A DNA stretch of 64,000 bases from Campylorhamphus procurvoides (lineage: Eukaryota; Chordata; Aves; Passeriformes; Dendrocolaptidae): contig WBMV01004890.1 in assembly GCA_013396655.1 (NCBI GenBank), positions 831,025-895,024 of the forward strand, read 5' to 3'. Of this stretch, positions 36,441 through 48,100 are shown in pieces. The translations under genes were made by a program, and so were the position numbers. Every line of letters begins with the position of its first letter. Positions within the stretch are counted from its first letter, which is position 1. Below the pieces are notes generated by a model. It was not told the DNA's origin, did no database searches, and saw only the letters and a list, made by a program, of their open reading frames with translations.

Positions 36441-39400
36441 ACTGAAATGTGAGGAAGCCCTCAGGGGACAAATAACAAGGAATTAGCACTAAACATTAGT
36501 TAGACCTGCTCCTGCACTGGTTCCTTGGCATCTTCTGCTGCCTGTGTGACACCCAGCCTTTGGAATTCCTCTGAGCCCACTGTGGGTCTAATTGAAAGCT
36601 TCCCGATCATCTTGACCTTTAAGTATTTTCATCTCTTTGTAGACTGATGTAGATTTTGGACTTTAGTTCTCACAAGGATACACCTTGAGGTGTCCAAAGT
36701 TTATCTAAAATTCACCATTGCGCTTAGTGCTGAGCACAGTTTGCAGAAATTGGGCATTCTGACATCCTGTGCATTGATTGCAGATAGTCTGAAGTTACTC
36801 TAGAAAATACAAATGACTCCATTTTATCTCTGCCTTGGGTTTAGATTTTGTGACTGGTCGGGTTTTCTTGGTCTTAATTAAAAGTTTATTTTTTAGAGAT
36901 TTAGAGATTTTTTTTCTGTGAACGATTTCCCCTCACCCTCCTCCCAAGGGATAGAATTATCTAGATCAAGGTTGAAGGAAACATTAATTAAACTTAGCAA
37001 TGAAGTCTATAAAGAGTATTTTGAGTTTCTCATCCATAAGTTTCCTTATATAATTTTAAATATGTCCTTAAATTTCATCACAAAGTGCAGCATTATGAGG
37101 CAGAACATGTTTGCAGTCTCGCTGTGCCTGCCACGTCACCAAAATCTGAAAATCTTGGAGCATAATCACTTCCTTTCTGCTTGCTTGGACTTTCAAGTCA
37201 GTGCAGCAATTTAAACATGTCTTTTATAAAAAAAAGGTGCTATGATTGGTTTTTTCTTTATTTTTTAAAAATTTATTAACTGGAAAGATATAGAGGTTGG
37301 GGAGTTGGCATGAGCTCACCAGAGCTGACCTGGCAGCAGAATTAACATTCTCACAGAGTGGGGAGAGAGACACACACAACAAAAGAGATTGTTCTCTGTA
37401 GATAATATATTCAGTTTCAATGGTCTTGAGACCCTGAAACAGAAAGAGAAGTGGTAAACAAAGAAAATAAGCAAAACATCATGTACTGCTCTCTGAAAGA
37501 GCTGAAATATTTAAATAAACAATGTAGCTTGGCCTCTGACAGTGACATTGATTAAAACTGGCCATCCTCGAGCTGGGGAAAGATTGCACATGTTGGTGGG
37601 TTTAAAAGTATTTCGTAAAAAGAGGCTGATTTTAATGGACAATTCAAGAACTTAAGGACTTGCCCAAGCAATTTAGCATAGGATATTCTAGAACTTCTGT
37701 ACTGGTAGCTTGACATCTCTCCTTCTCTACAGACACTGAATACCTGAGACCTGAAGTCAACTTTTAAGTCCCAATGCCCTGAAATAGGAAACAAAAGTGA
37801 TAATAATGAATTATCAATGCAGTACTCAGTAATGCCCAGCTAGAACTCTTTCTTTGCATCTGTTTTCCAGGAGGATATTTATATAGTGGAGTTAGAAATG
37901 TCGAGGAGAAATGAACCCTAAGGCTCAGCCCTGGTGGTGTCAGGCTGAGCAAGGACAAGAGCACCGAGGGCTGTGCCCTGCTGGATCGATCCCATGGCAA
38001 GCTGCTGTGGGAAATCATTTGTCTTGGTGTCAGTGGACACAAATGTAGCTCTTCATCAGTGCCCAGAGAGTCAGTCAAGGTGGAAAAGACCTCTGTGGCC
38101 ATCGAGTCCAACCCTTGGCCAAACACCACCTGGCCACACAGTGGAAACCAGTTCTGTTCACTCCATCAGAGCAGGGAAATGGGTAAAACTACATCACTGA
38201 AAGTTCTGATATAGCAAATGTGTTCCTGGAAATCAGAATTTGCTCACAGGTAAACCACAAGTATGAAGTGCAGATATCTTCATCACAGTTACTCTTGGCA
38301 AATTATTTAGTCAGCTCTAGTAATTAACATTAGTTGAAGAACCTTTAAACAGGAAATAGAACAAGTCTTGGTATTAATCACATGAAATGCTCTTGTTTGG
38401 TAGTTTATATCAAGTCATTCCAAAGTGATGCTTCAGTCTCATCTCAATAAATATAGATTGTAACACACATTACAGTGAAAGGATCATTTCTGGCGACACA
38501 AATATATCCTGAAAGACACGAGGAGCTCAGAAGGTTTTGGCTGAAACTGGACAGGTTCTGGTTGGGATAGGAAAGGACAAGAGTTGTCCTGGGAATCCTC
38601 CTTGGTTCCTGAGAGCAGGGACAGGGACAAACCCTGCTCTGGGAGCAAAGCAGACACTCCAAGGGCAGAGAGCAGAGCGCTGTGGAATTAAGAGTTGCTT
38701 CACAGCTTTGGTCTGAGAGTAGAACAAATACACCAAGAGAAGATAAAGCAGTAGGAAAATAAATGTGGCTGTGTACTATTCACCTGCATATTCCAGGTGT
38801 ATCCCAGTGAAATCCCTGGAGCTGGACCTGGTTCTCTGTATAAACACAAGTGCTGATTTTTAGCAGGAAAGTGCTTTTATGGGGAAAAAACCAAGTTGGA
38901 GTGATTTTTTGTCCCTACTCTTTTGCTAGTGGAATAAGGTACATGGTAATTTACTCTCAGCATTCAAGGTCTACAGAATTATTCCAAAGATTGGGTCCAA
39001 TCATTTTTTTTAATTAAGCACTTTAGAAGTTTAGTGGGACTGAATAGCAAGTTGGGAAAGGTAGAAGTTTTAAAATGAACTGACAATTATTCACGGGTCA
39101 TGCCTTCTCAGATTTCGCTTAATCAAAGACCCAATAAAAGCACACATTGTAAGGTGCTTCATTTTTTATAATTTCTGTAACTTTTTTTACCTCATTTTTG
39201 AAACGATAAGAGTCATTAAGAGACTAATTTTGAGATTCCCTCCAGAGTTTTCTTAATCAGGCACATTTTATTCTGTCTGTGACAGTCATGCATTAAGAGC
39301 TACTGAGAGAAGCAGTTAAATACTTGTTCAAGTACACACCTCTGGCTGCACAAGTGTTCCAAGTCCACGTGTGCAGCACTGGAGTGCCCTGGCAGTCTGG

Positions 39401-41130
39401 GGCTACAACATCATATTGTTACTTTTTCAACAATGTTATCATTGAATAAACTCAATACATGAGGAAATTCCACTCAGAAATGATAGCATTTTGTTGTCAT
39501 GTAGATTATCCTAAGTATTTTCTAGGATACTGTAATAGGTGAGATTTTAATTTGAACTGTTTATTAGTCAAATGTAGGGCTCTCTTCTTCTGTTTTAAAA
39601 TATAAGGACAAAGAGTATTTTATCCTTCCATTCCCAGGATACGTTGCCTGGCTGAAACCATGGATTTATGTTTCTATATTCACTGAAAACCTGTAGATTT
39701 TAGCACACCTTTGATTTTCAAAGCTTTGTGAATGAGGGAGAAATTCAGGTTAAGAATATTGACTGAGCTATCAGTGCTTGAGCTTACAATTCAGAATCTT
39801 CTTGAGAAATTTCCTTGCTTTAATAAGGCCTGAACAGGACCCTAGTTGCTCTTTAGCATCATAATCCTCCCTACTGTTTCATGAAAACTGGTTTGTTAAA
39901 TTTATTTGGTAGTTTAAAATTCCATATCAAATACATTCATTTCAGTCTTTTAATGTGATCAATCTCAGTTCTCAAATTTACCAAGAATTACTGACTGTTC
40001 TCTAAATATTCATTTAGATAATTAAACATGCATATTGGTGCCACAGGAGGCACCAAACTGCAGTGGAGTCTTAAATGGAGTAGAGCTTATAGTGCTGGAG
40101 GATGCCCTGGCTGTGCAGAGTTCAGGTGCTTGGTAAGAAAACTTTACACAGCACTAAAATGCCTTGGTCAGAGCCATAATTGTGATTAAACGGAATTGCT
40201 ACTAGACAAATGGCTCAAAATCCCCTTGGAAATTCTGTGTAGATACCAAATAGCATTCAAAACAGAGTCCCTGGTGTAACTGCTGCTGAGATGTAAGTTG
40301 AAATCCTAACTGTTCAGCATTCAGCCTTTGCAGGCACTGTAGAATCACACTGAAAGGAGGGCACATGGCTGGTAGAGCTGTGACAAGTAAAACAACACAG
40401 CAAATGCCACCAGCTTGTTACTAATTTATTAGACTTGTTATAAGGACAAACAGGGAAGTTTGGAAACTTCCTTTGACAGTAGAACCCCAGATCAATCTAA
40501 ATGACTTTCACTGGGACGTGGAATTTTAAAAAAGAAAATCTGTTAAAACAAGATTGCAGAGTTCCTATGACAGCTTCCAAGGAATTCTCAACTGTGTCAT
40601 CCAAAACTCAAATTACACATGCATAAATACACACATACAAGAAAATTGTGGCATATCTGAACGATCTGTCTATAGTCTCCCTTAAGAGATTACAAGGAGC
40701 AAGGTAAATCAGGTCATTTTTGTAGGGAAGAAACTGGCTTTCCAGATAGCTCAGCCCCCCAGTGTTTCCCTGAGAGAGATGGAAATCTGTCCCCTCTCCA
40801 CTGAAGCCTCCTTGGAAGCTATTCAGTGTTCAAGGGGGTTATTTGGATTTCCTTTAACCTGGCTAGTTTGTAGAAGAGGAGTTAAATTCATCTAAAACAT
40901 TTTTGCCCTTTGGACTCTGCCACCTTCTTAATGTCCTGTGCTTAATGAATATGAAGAGTGTCAAAGAATGTTTGGAGGTTTGGCCACAGCAGCTCAGGGC
41001 TTTGGAGCTGTTCTCTTCAGGGGACAGGGGTGACTTTGCCCGCCCTCCCTCCCTCCCCGCACTCCCACTGCTCTCTATGAATGTTCTGCATAAATAAGCA
41101 CAACTCTCTCTTGCCACGGTGATTCCACAG
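36441..41130. other. Mostly unique noncoding DNA
   Basis: AT-leaning unique sequence with one CR1-like piece (38071-38145, listed separately). Open frames reach 121 codons on the minus strand (37764-38129), overlapping that repeat. No RNA gene or domain-bearing frame is recognised. Confidence 0.5.
38071..38145 (-). mobile_element. CR1-like (or LTR) fragment, reverse orientation
   Basis: The plus strand reads GGTGGAAAAGACCTCTGTGG followed by CCATCGAGTCCAACCCTTGG. This is the reverse complement of the avian CR1 3'-end pattern (GGTTGGACTCGATGA ... TTTTCCAACC). The same motif also occurs in some songbird LTRs, so the family is not certain. The piece is under 100 bp, consistent with severe 5' truncation and decay. 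It lies in the opposite orientation to the fragment at 7256. Confidence 0.65.
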
Positions 41131-41188
41131 AGATGCTGGAGCGCAGAAGTTTCTGCATCAGCAGCCTGGGACCATAATAGGCTGCAAG
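41131..41188 (+). other. Candidate 58-nt exon
   Basis: An acceptor (GATTCCACAG, with CTCTCTCTTG further upstream) precedes 58 nt and the donor AAG|GTAAAT. Two of three frames are open; one reads DAGAQKFLHQQPGTIIGCK after one base. The phase does not extend the open frame of the 31881 candidate, because the required frame meets TAA. It could belong to a noncoding transcript or be chance. Confidence 0.12.
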
Positions 41189-44100
41189 GTAAATTGAAAG
41201 CTGTTCACTTCTCCTTAAACGGCTGTGTTTGGGGCCTGATGTTCTTCACAAACAATTAAATTCCAAACCATCTCAGGCAGATTTTGCTTTCTCCCAGAAA
41301 TGGGTTAATAAGAATTTTCAATTTCTTGTTGTAAGGCTTAGGCAGAGCTGGAAGCTGTGAGAGCTGAACTGCCCTGTCGGGTGTGACTCGGTGCAGTGTC
41401 TCCAGCCCACTGTGCTCTCTGGGACACATAAGGGAGGCCATTTCCCATCTTTGCTTCTTCTTATCCAGTATCTGAACTTTAGGTGAACCCCCAGTTCTGG
41501 CTGGATTGACTCTATATGTAATGAAATCATTATTGTTATTCCGTGTTCTGTAATAGTACTGGGGACTGGAGTAGGTGACTGATAACATCCCTGCTGCCTG
41601 TGCCTTCTGAGCTCTTTTGGTAATGCTTCTCTTATAGAGACATCCAAAACCTGCATGTTCTTCACCTGGAGCATTATGGTGCACTTCATGTACTGCCAAG
41701 ATTCTTCCCTTACTCTGGAATCTGGGGTGGTGGCCTTTGTGAGGTGACACATCACCAAGCTTTGAGGATTCAGTCATTTCATTCAGCACGTGCCAAATTT
41801 TAAATTCTTAGGAACATTTTAGGAATGGTTTTATCTGAGAGCAACCCCAAAGGTGTGCTGGTTGGTTCTGTGTTACAGTGCAAAGCCACAGCTAATTGCA
41901 CGTTCCCTTTGCTCTCACAGAAACAGCATTTGGCTCATTCGCTCTGATCCTTTTCTTAATGTTTAATAAATTCTTCACTGTTATGCTTTAATTCATTAAC
42001 TTCACTTCTGAAAGGATCAGTTCAGCTCTTTCAGATGTGCATGTGAACATGAAAGAATAGAGCCAAGAAGTTTGATTCTTTCAAGTCCCAATCCCTGATG
42101 CCTCCACACTAGTTTGAGGATCAGTATCCTGCTGGAGTAATTTAAGGACCTTCTTGCCAGGATTCTTTCTAAGAGTGCAATTAGAAACTCTGAGCTGTTG
42201 GTCTAAGCTGGGCTCTGCTCCTGGATTCTTGGCTGAGAGCATTTTGCTTTCTCTCAGTGTTGAGGATATCCTTGACTGGGCTAATGATGTTCAAATGCCC
42301 TTTAAAAAGGAAAATGATGACTTTGTGCCTTTATTGGGCTTTTTTGAGTGCATTGATTTAAGAAAACCTCAATTTCTGGGGCTAAGAAAAGACCTGAGAA
42401 TAAATACACAACCAGGAATGCCAGTGTTTTGGAAGGGCTGGATAGTGTCAGGCTTGCTGGTGGGTTCTAGTACCAGTGCCTTGGGTTTACTTAAGCAGGC
42501 AAATGTTATAGTATTCTCTAGGAATAACCCTCAAAACTATTTGAGTTCAGCAGCTTCTCACCCCTCTTGTTTTGTAATTTTCAAGTATTTATTTGCACTT
42601 GTAAAATGTGCAAAGCAGCTGATTCTGAGAGGTAAATCTCCATCATGAATCAGTATCAGAACAGACAAGGGGCTTCTGTTTCAGGAATGAACTTGACAGA
42701 GCCAGGCAAAGAGATCCTTGGTGTGGTCTCTGTCATCTGTGCTAATCTACAGATTTAAAAAATAAGTCTCAAATACTAAGGAATTACTAGCAGTACTGTG
42801 AAGGAAATGATGCCTAATCTTGTTTGATGGAACCTGTGGTGCTTTGTCATTATGAGAAGATCCTGCAGTAGGGTAAACACCATGAGCTGCCTTAATGTCT
42901 ACACATATGTAATAGATAGTTAAGCAACATGCATATATATATTTTATTGACCTGTTCTTCCAGCTCATTAAACACAGCTGTCACTTACTATCAGGAGAAA
43001 ACGCAATGAAAGTCATTTGCAGAGGGAGATGATTAGTTGTATTAAATCTACCATGTGTTGTTTATTTTGCTTTGTAAAAGAGAAGCTGTTCTATTGCAGA
43101 CATTTGCCAAAACTCAGCTATCACTAAGTGGAGGGGAGAGAAAGTGATAAAGAAGTGTACTCTGATAGAGCTAGTTGGGGAGAAAGCCTTTTTCCAATGC
43201 TGCTGGCTAATAATAGACATCCTCCTGTCAAAAATTAGAGGAACAAGACAAAGACATTACCTGAGCTGTCTTCATTCTCAAAGGCATTTTGATTTCTACC
43301 CCACATTGACAGTTAACGGCTGTTAATGTTATTTTTGTGTCCTCTAATTGTTCAGCTCCTTGTAGGGGAAATCAAGGTATGTGTTAAGCATGTATTTTCC
43401 CATTTTGAAATCGAGAGAGAGCGAAACTCTCTTTCATTTGAAAAACATGTTGAGGTTCCTTATTCCATGAAAATTTCCCATCACACCCCTTAAATTATCA
43501 TATCATATGTCCTTGTGACCCACTGTAGCTGGTGACAATGAAATGTGTATGTCACGTATAATATTAAGGGTCTCAGGGAAATGACCTGACCATTGTCTCT
43601 CTTTGGTGGAGTCACTTAACTCACTGCATCAGTTACTTCCAGAAGAACTAGAGGAGCTTTTAATTTCTTTTAATGAGAATTTTAATTTTCAAGTCAGCAC
43701 TCAGGAAACTTTGAGGTCACAGATATTGTTTATGTCAACATAAAGAAGTTTTGAAAGAGATCCAACCAGGAATACTGTAGTAGTCACTATACTTTCGTTT
43801 ATTGCCCATTAAATCAATCAATTAGAAAAAAAATTAGTGCTGACTTCTCTGAGGAAACTCGTTATTTTATGAAGTCAGGTTTAATTTACAGGTGCAGGTG
43901 TCTATCTGAGAGGGCAATCTACAGTTGTAACAAATGGATTTATTGCTGCAAAGAAAGGGCAAGAGACTCCTATCACTCTTCCTCCAAAACCAGGACACTG
44001 AGGGTGTCCTTTCTGCCACGTGCTGCTCAGAGCTGCCCTACATTTGGGCTTTATCCCTCTGCCCACTCCAGAGCTCTTCTGAAAAACTGCCTAAAGGTGG

Positions 44101-44480
44101 GCATATTCTTTAGACTTATACCTTTGAGGTTGAGAGTGCTGTCACTAGCTAGCAGGAATGACCTCCAGAGATGCTATCGTGTACAGTGTTGCACAATGGA
44201 TAGTAAATGTAACTTTAATGCCAAAATATTTATATGTGGAAACGTAGTAATTCTATACCCTCCTTTTCTAACTGGTCTGCAGGTGCCTGTTTCTGGTAGA
44301 GCAATGAGAGAACAGTCTCTGTAGTCGTTCATATTTCCAAAGATATAGAAAAAATAGCTGTTAATTAAGGGGGGGGAAGGATATTTGTTTTTTTTGATTC
44401 ACTCATGCTACCCTTTTTAAAAAAATACTACCCAGCCCCAAGCTGTTAGATACCTTAATTTCTAGCAGGGATGCTTCTCT
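41189..44480. other. Mostly unique noncoding DNA
   Basis: Contains a stop-poor stretch on the minus strand (41256-41789, 177 codons in one frame and 146 in another) and a 164-codon plus-strand frame (42154-42648), neither with a recognisable domain or splice support. An imperfect hairpin lies at about 43404-43442. No gene is supported. Confidence 0.45.
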
Positions 44481-45173
44481 ATGCTCTTAATTCCTCTAAA
44501 AGCAGAGAAAGCAAAATGCCATCAGCACCGGAGCGGGGCAGAGGCTGCACATCATTTATACAACGAGACATTATGTCCCCGGGATGTTACAAAGAAGCAG
44601 CTGATTGAAGCATTAACGGGTCTTGAGTCCTTTCCCGTGAAAGGCACAAGGTCACCGCACCGCTCAGTGCCTGGGGAGCTGATACCTGATGCCTCCCCAG
44701 CCTTGTCAGCGTGCCCTAACCCACTGCCTGGAGTGCTCGGGCTTTTTTGGAGGGGGAGGGAGGCGAAAACAGCCGAAAGAGATGAATATTTATGCCCATA
44801 TTTCTGTAATTTCAATTCCCTCACTGAATCCAGCCGGTACGTGCAGCTTCCACCGGTGGGAGGATCGGAATCTGTACAAGTGCAAATGCTGTTGGTGAGA
44901 AAGCTTTCTTCACCAAAAGAAAAAGGAATGGGAGCAAACCTTGTGCTTAATGATGATGAATATCACCAAAATGAGTGCATTCAGGGGAAACAAATACTCT
45001 TAAATGCTCTGTATATATTATCCCCATGTTTTTCTTTCACAGAAAGAACGATAAGCAAAGGAAGAAGCACACTGATGGTGCCTAATGTACAGTTACATAT
45101 GTATCTCTATATATATCCTAGGAACACTGTTAATGCTCTTTCAAAATCATCATTACTGAGCTGCAAGAAATGA
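44481..45173 (+). other. 230-codon open frame over a CpG-retaining block
   Basis: This is the longest uninterrupted frame in the window, starting at ATG and ending at TGA. The product is of mixed composition, with no signal peptide, membrane segment or domain that I recognise; the residues start MLLIPLKAEKAKCHQHRSGA. The first 350 bp holds about 16 CpG sites by eye, unusual for this AT-leaning region, and motif-rich segments such as GAATATTTATGCCCATATTT. I judge a conserved regulatory element or a noncoding first exon more likely than a protein gene. A frame this long would be somewhat unexpected by chance in AT-leaning DNA. Confidence 0.3.
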
Positions 45174-48100
45174 GTGGCGAGCCCAGCTTGCTGACATGGG
45201 AGAGAGGGCAGACAGGGCAGAAGAGAGAACGTATTTTGTACCAGCTTTCCCTTCTTTAGTCTCCAATTAATTGTACTTAGACCAATAATGCAAGACAGAC
45301 CAGTAATAATTTATTCTAAAATACATTAAGTGGGTTTTTTTCATTAAAACCACCAATCAAAGCTGGGCTTGGCAGGGAGGACCCTGCCACTGCCACAGGG
45401 AGGACAAAGGCAGGAGGCTCCTGCTGCCCTGGGCACTGCTTGGACAGCTCAGGTTGCGTGTCCTGACCTGGCATGGTCATGGCACAGCTGGCAAAGGGAG
45501 CAGCCCCAGAGTGCAGGAATCCAGCAGGGTGGCAAAGCATGATTATCAGAGGAAAACTGGAAGCTCTGTTGAGTTTCTACTGATGCCCTGAATATTTCTC
45601 TCTTTCAATTTTTATTTATTGTCTACTCGTTTAGTCTGTCTAATGAACAACCTCATATGAAACCTCATAATGAAAACATTACAGAGTATTTTATGCTTAG
45701 CTGGAGCTGAATTTGTCTCTTTGTTTAACCAAGACACACATTTGTAGGGTTATTAGAAAATAATGCATCCACTGTATATTTTAAAATAATTGCCTGACAT
45801 TGATTTTGAAGCGATGAAATTTATCAGAGAATAACACTAATGATGTTATTGATAATGCATAGTCATTAATACAGTCACTTTTATCATCACTGACAATTCC
45901 TAGGAGCCACAATTTTGAATTAAGCCTGTGCACCAGCCACCCTATAAAATCAGGCCAAAAACACAGACGTTGCCTCATAAAGCTTATGATCTAAACAGAA
46001 GATAAGAGATGACAATAAGATGTGGCTGTAGTCACAACACATCTCCAGCCTCAGCTTTATTAACTGGGAAGGGCATTGCAGCCAAGGTGAATTAAAAGGG
46101 AAAAATCAGCAAGGCTGACGGGCTTTATTTTTCATTGTTGCAAGTGGGGAAGAACTTGTTAAAAGGTCTTTCCAAAACTCAGGCCCTGGGCCACTGGACA
46201 TTGATACAGGCATTGATCTGGAGTAGGTCACCTGCCTTTTGCTGAATGACATGAGAGTTCTTGAGCTCTCAGACCTGCAGGGACTTCCTGCTGAGTGACA
46301 TAAACAGCTCATTAAAAGCCAGTTATGGCAACCAGAGCAGGGGATGTGTCTGGTAACACATCTGAACAATAAGGCTGGGGAACAGCATCATGTTCCATAA
46401 CTCCCCAGTACCTTCAGTGCTGTTGTAATCTTTGATGGAACACGGAATGTACAAGTGACCTCCAAAACCAAACTGGGTAATAGCGGTCGGTGCCTGGCCT
46501 GACCCAGGAGTCCTTCTCAGGAAAGGTGGGGCTCATTAACCCAGACATTTGCATAAGCTAATCATGAGGTCCCAGAAATCTTCTACTGAAAAGATGATGC
46601 AGCAGTGTGATAAACTCTTACACTTGAAGCCCCTGGCAACATGCAGTGCCATAATAGATCCAGTAACCCTTCTCTCCTCAGAGATTGGATTTTCAAGGCT
46701 TGTTCCTGTGTTTGTCCCAAGGGTTGTGTGGGCTCTGCTGCCACAGACCTGTGATCCTTTCTCGGTAGGCTCCTACTGATGGCAATACCTGACATTCCAG
46801 ATTTTCCCCCATTCCTGGCTCTGAAAACATGGATTTTCAGGATAGGGGCCATTGTCTTTCTGAAGGAATGGTGCTGGAAGCCAAACAACTTTACAACACA
46901 ACAGCTACAAGAGGGAGGATTTTGAAAGATGAAGAACCAATATTGTGGCAGGATATTTTAAAATTCCAAGTAGTGAGCTTGCTCTTAGGTTAAAACAGAT
47001 ATTCTAAAACCCAGACTAGTCATCCTAGTAATGGTCCTCTTGAAAGAAATGCTCCTGAGTGTGATGGGAATAGCTGCTCTTCTTGAGGTGTTCTAATGCT
47101 TAAACAGTTTCCTAAAGCATCTCAGTTTTCAAGATTTTAAAAAGAAAATAAAATACCTACTGAAAATGTGCAAAAGGAGAAACATATTTTTCCAATTAAT
47201 TTCATATAATCATGCTTTGCCTCACACAAACAGTGTAATAACATTGTCAGAAAAATAACAGTTAAACATTCCTGTATTTAGAACAGTCTGAGTGGGGTTA
47301 TTCCTAATGTTTTAAAGTTTGCACTGTGCTATAAGAAAGGTAATATCCTATCACACATGGAAACACTCAATAAATATATGTTCATCACTCAACAAGAAAT
47401 TAAAGACAGACCTTTGAGTAGAATAAATAATTCTAAAAAAAGGATCTGTGTTCATTCCAAACCTGGCTAAACTGATGCACTGTCACAGGCTTTTAATGGG
47501 TCCAAACTCCCTGGAGGCTTCCAGACTTCCAGAAACTGAAATGAATCTGATGGAGGGGTTTTCAAATGGCTTTCTAAAGGTTTCACGAGTTTCCTGTTCT
47601 TCTTACATATTACAATCCTTGCCAGCTGTTGTAAAGAATTATTTGTTTTCTGGCTTAGCTTACACAGTCTGAGACAACATGAATTCAGTGCATCAGAATT
47701 TTCTCATTAAACTTACTTTGTTTTCCTTGTATTTCCCATTTTTCCTAAGTAGGAAGGTATGAACTTTTCATTGTGAAAAATCAACATGACCTTTTGTGAA
47801 AATGAGGTGAAAGCATTTCAGCATTTGGATGTTCTGGCATTTCAGTAAAAGACCAAATGAATTTTAACACATAATGCATCTTAAAATATGAATAGTAACA
47901 TGAATTGCTTTCCCTAACCTGGCTTGAAACTTATTCATGTGTTTTGAAGTGATCACGAGTTCATCTAAGTAATCATAAAAAAACTTGTTTAGGAAGAAAA
48001 ATGTGGGCATTTTAGGTAAATTCCTTTTTATTAATTCCTTGAGGACTCCCCTATGGTATATATTACATGATTGTTGTCAATATTTTTTATTTAGTGTTTG

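Noticed and set aside
41256..41350. Possible sphingosine-kinase-like N-terminal strand (KILINPF)
   Set aside because: A seven-residue resemblance only; the Gly-rich nucleotide-binding loop expected next is absent.
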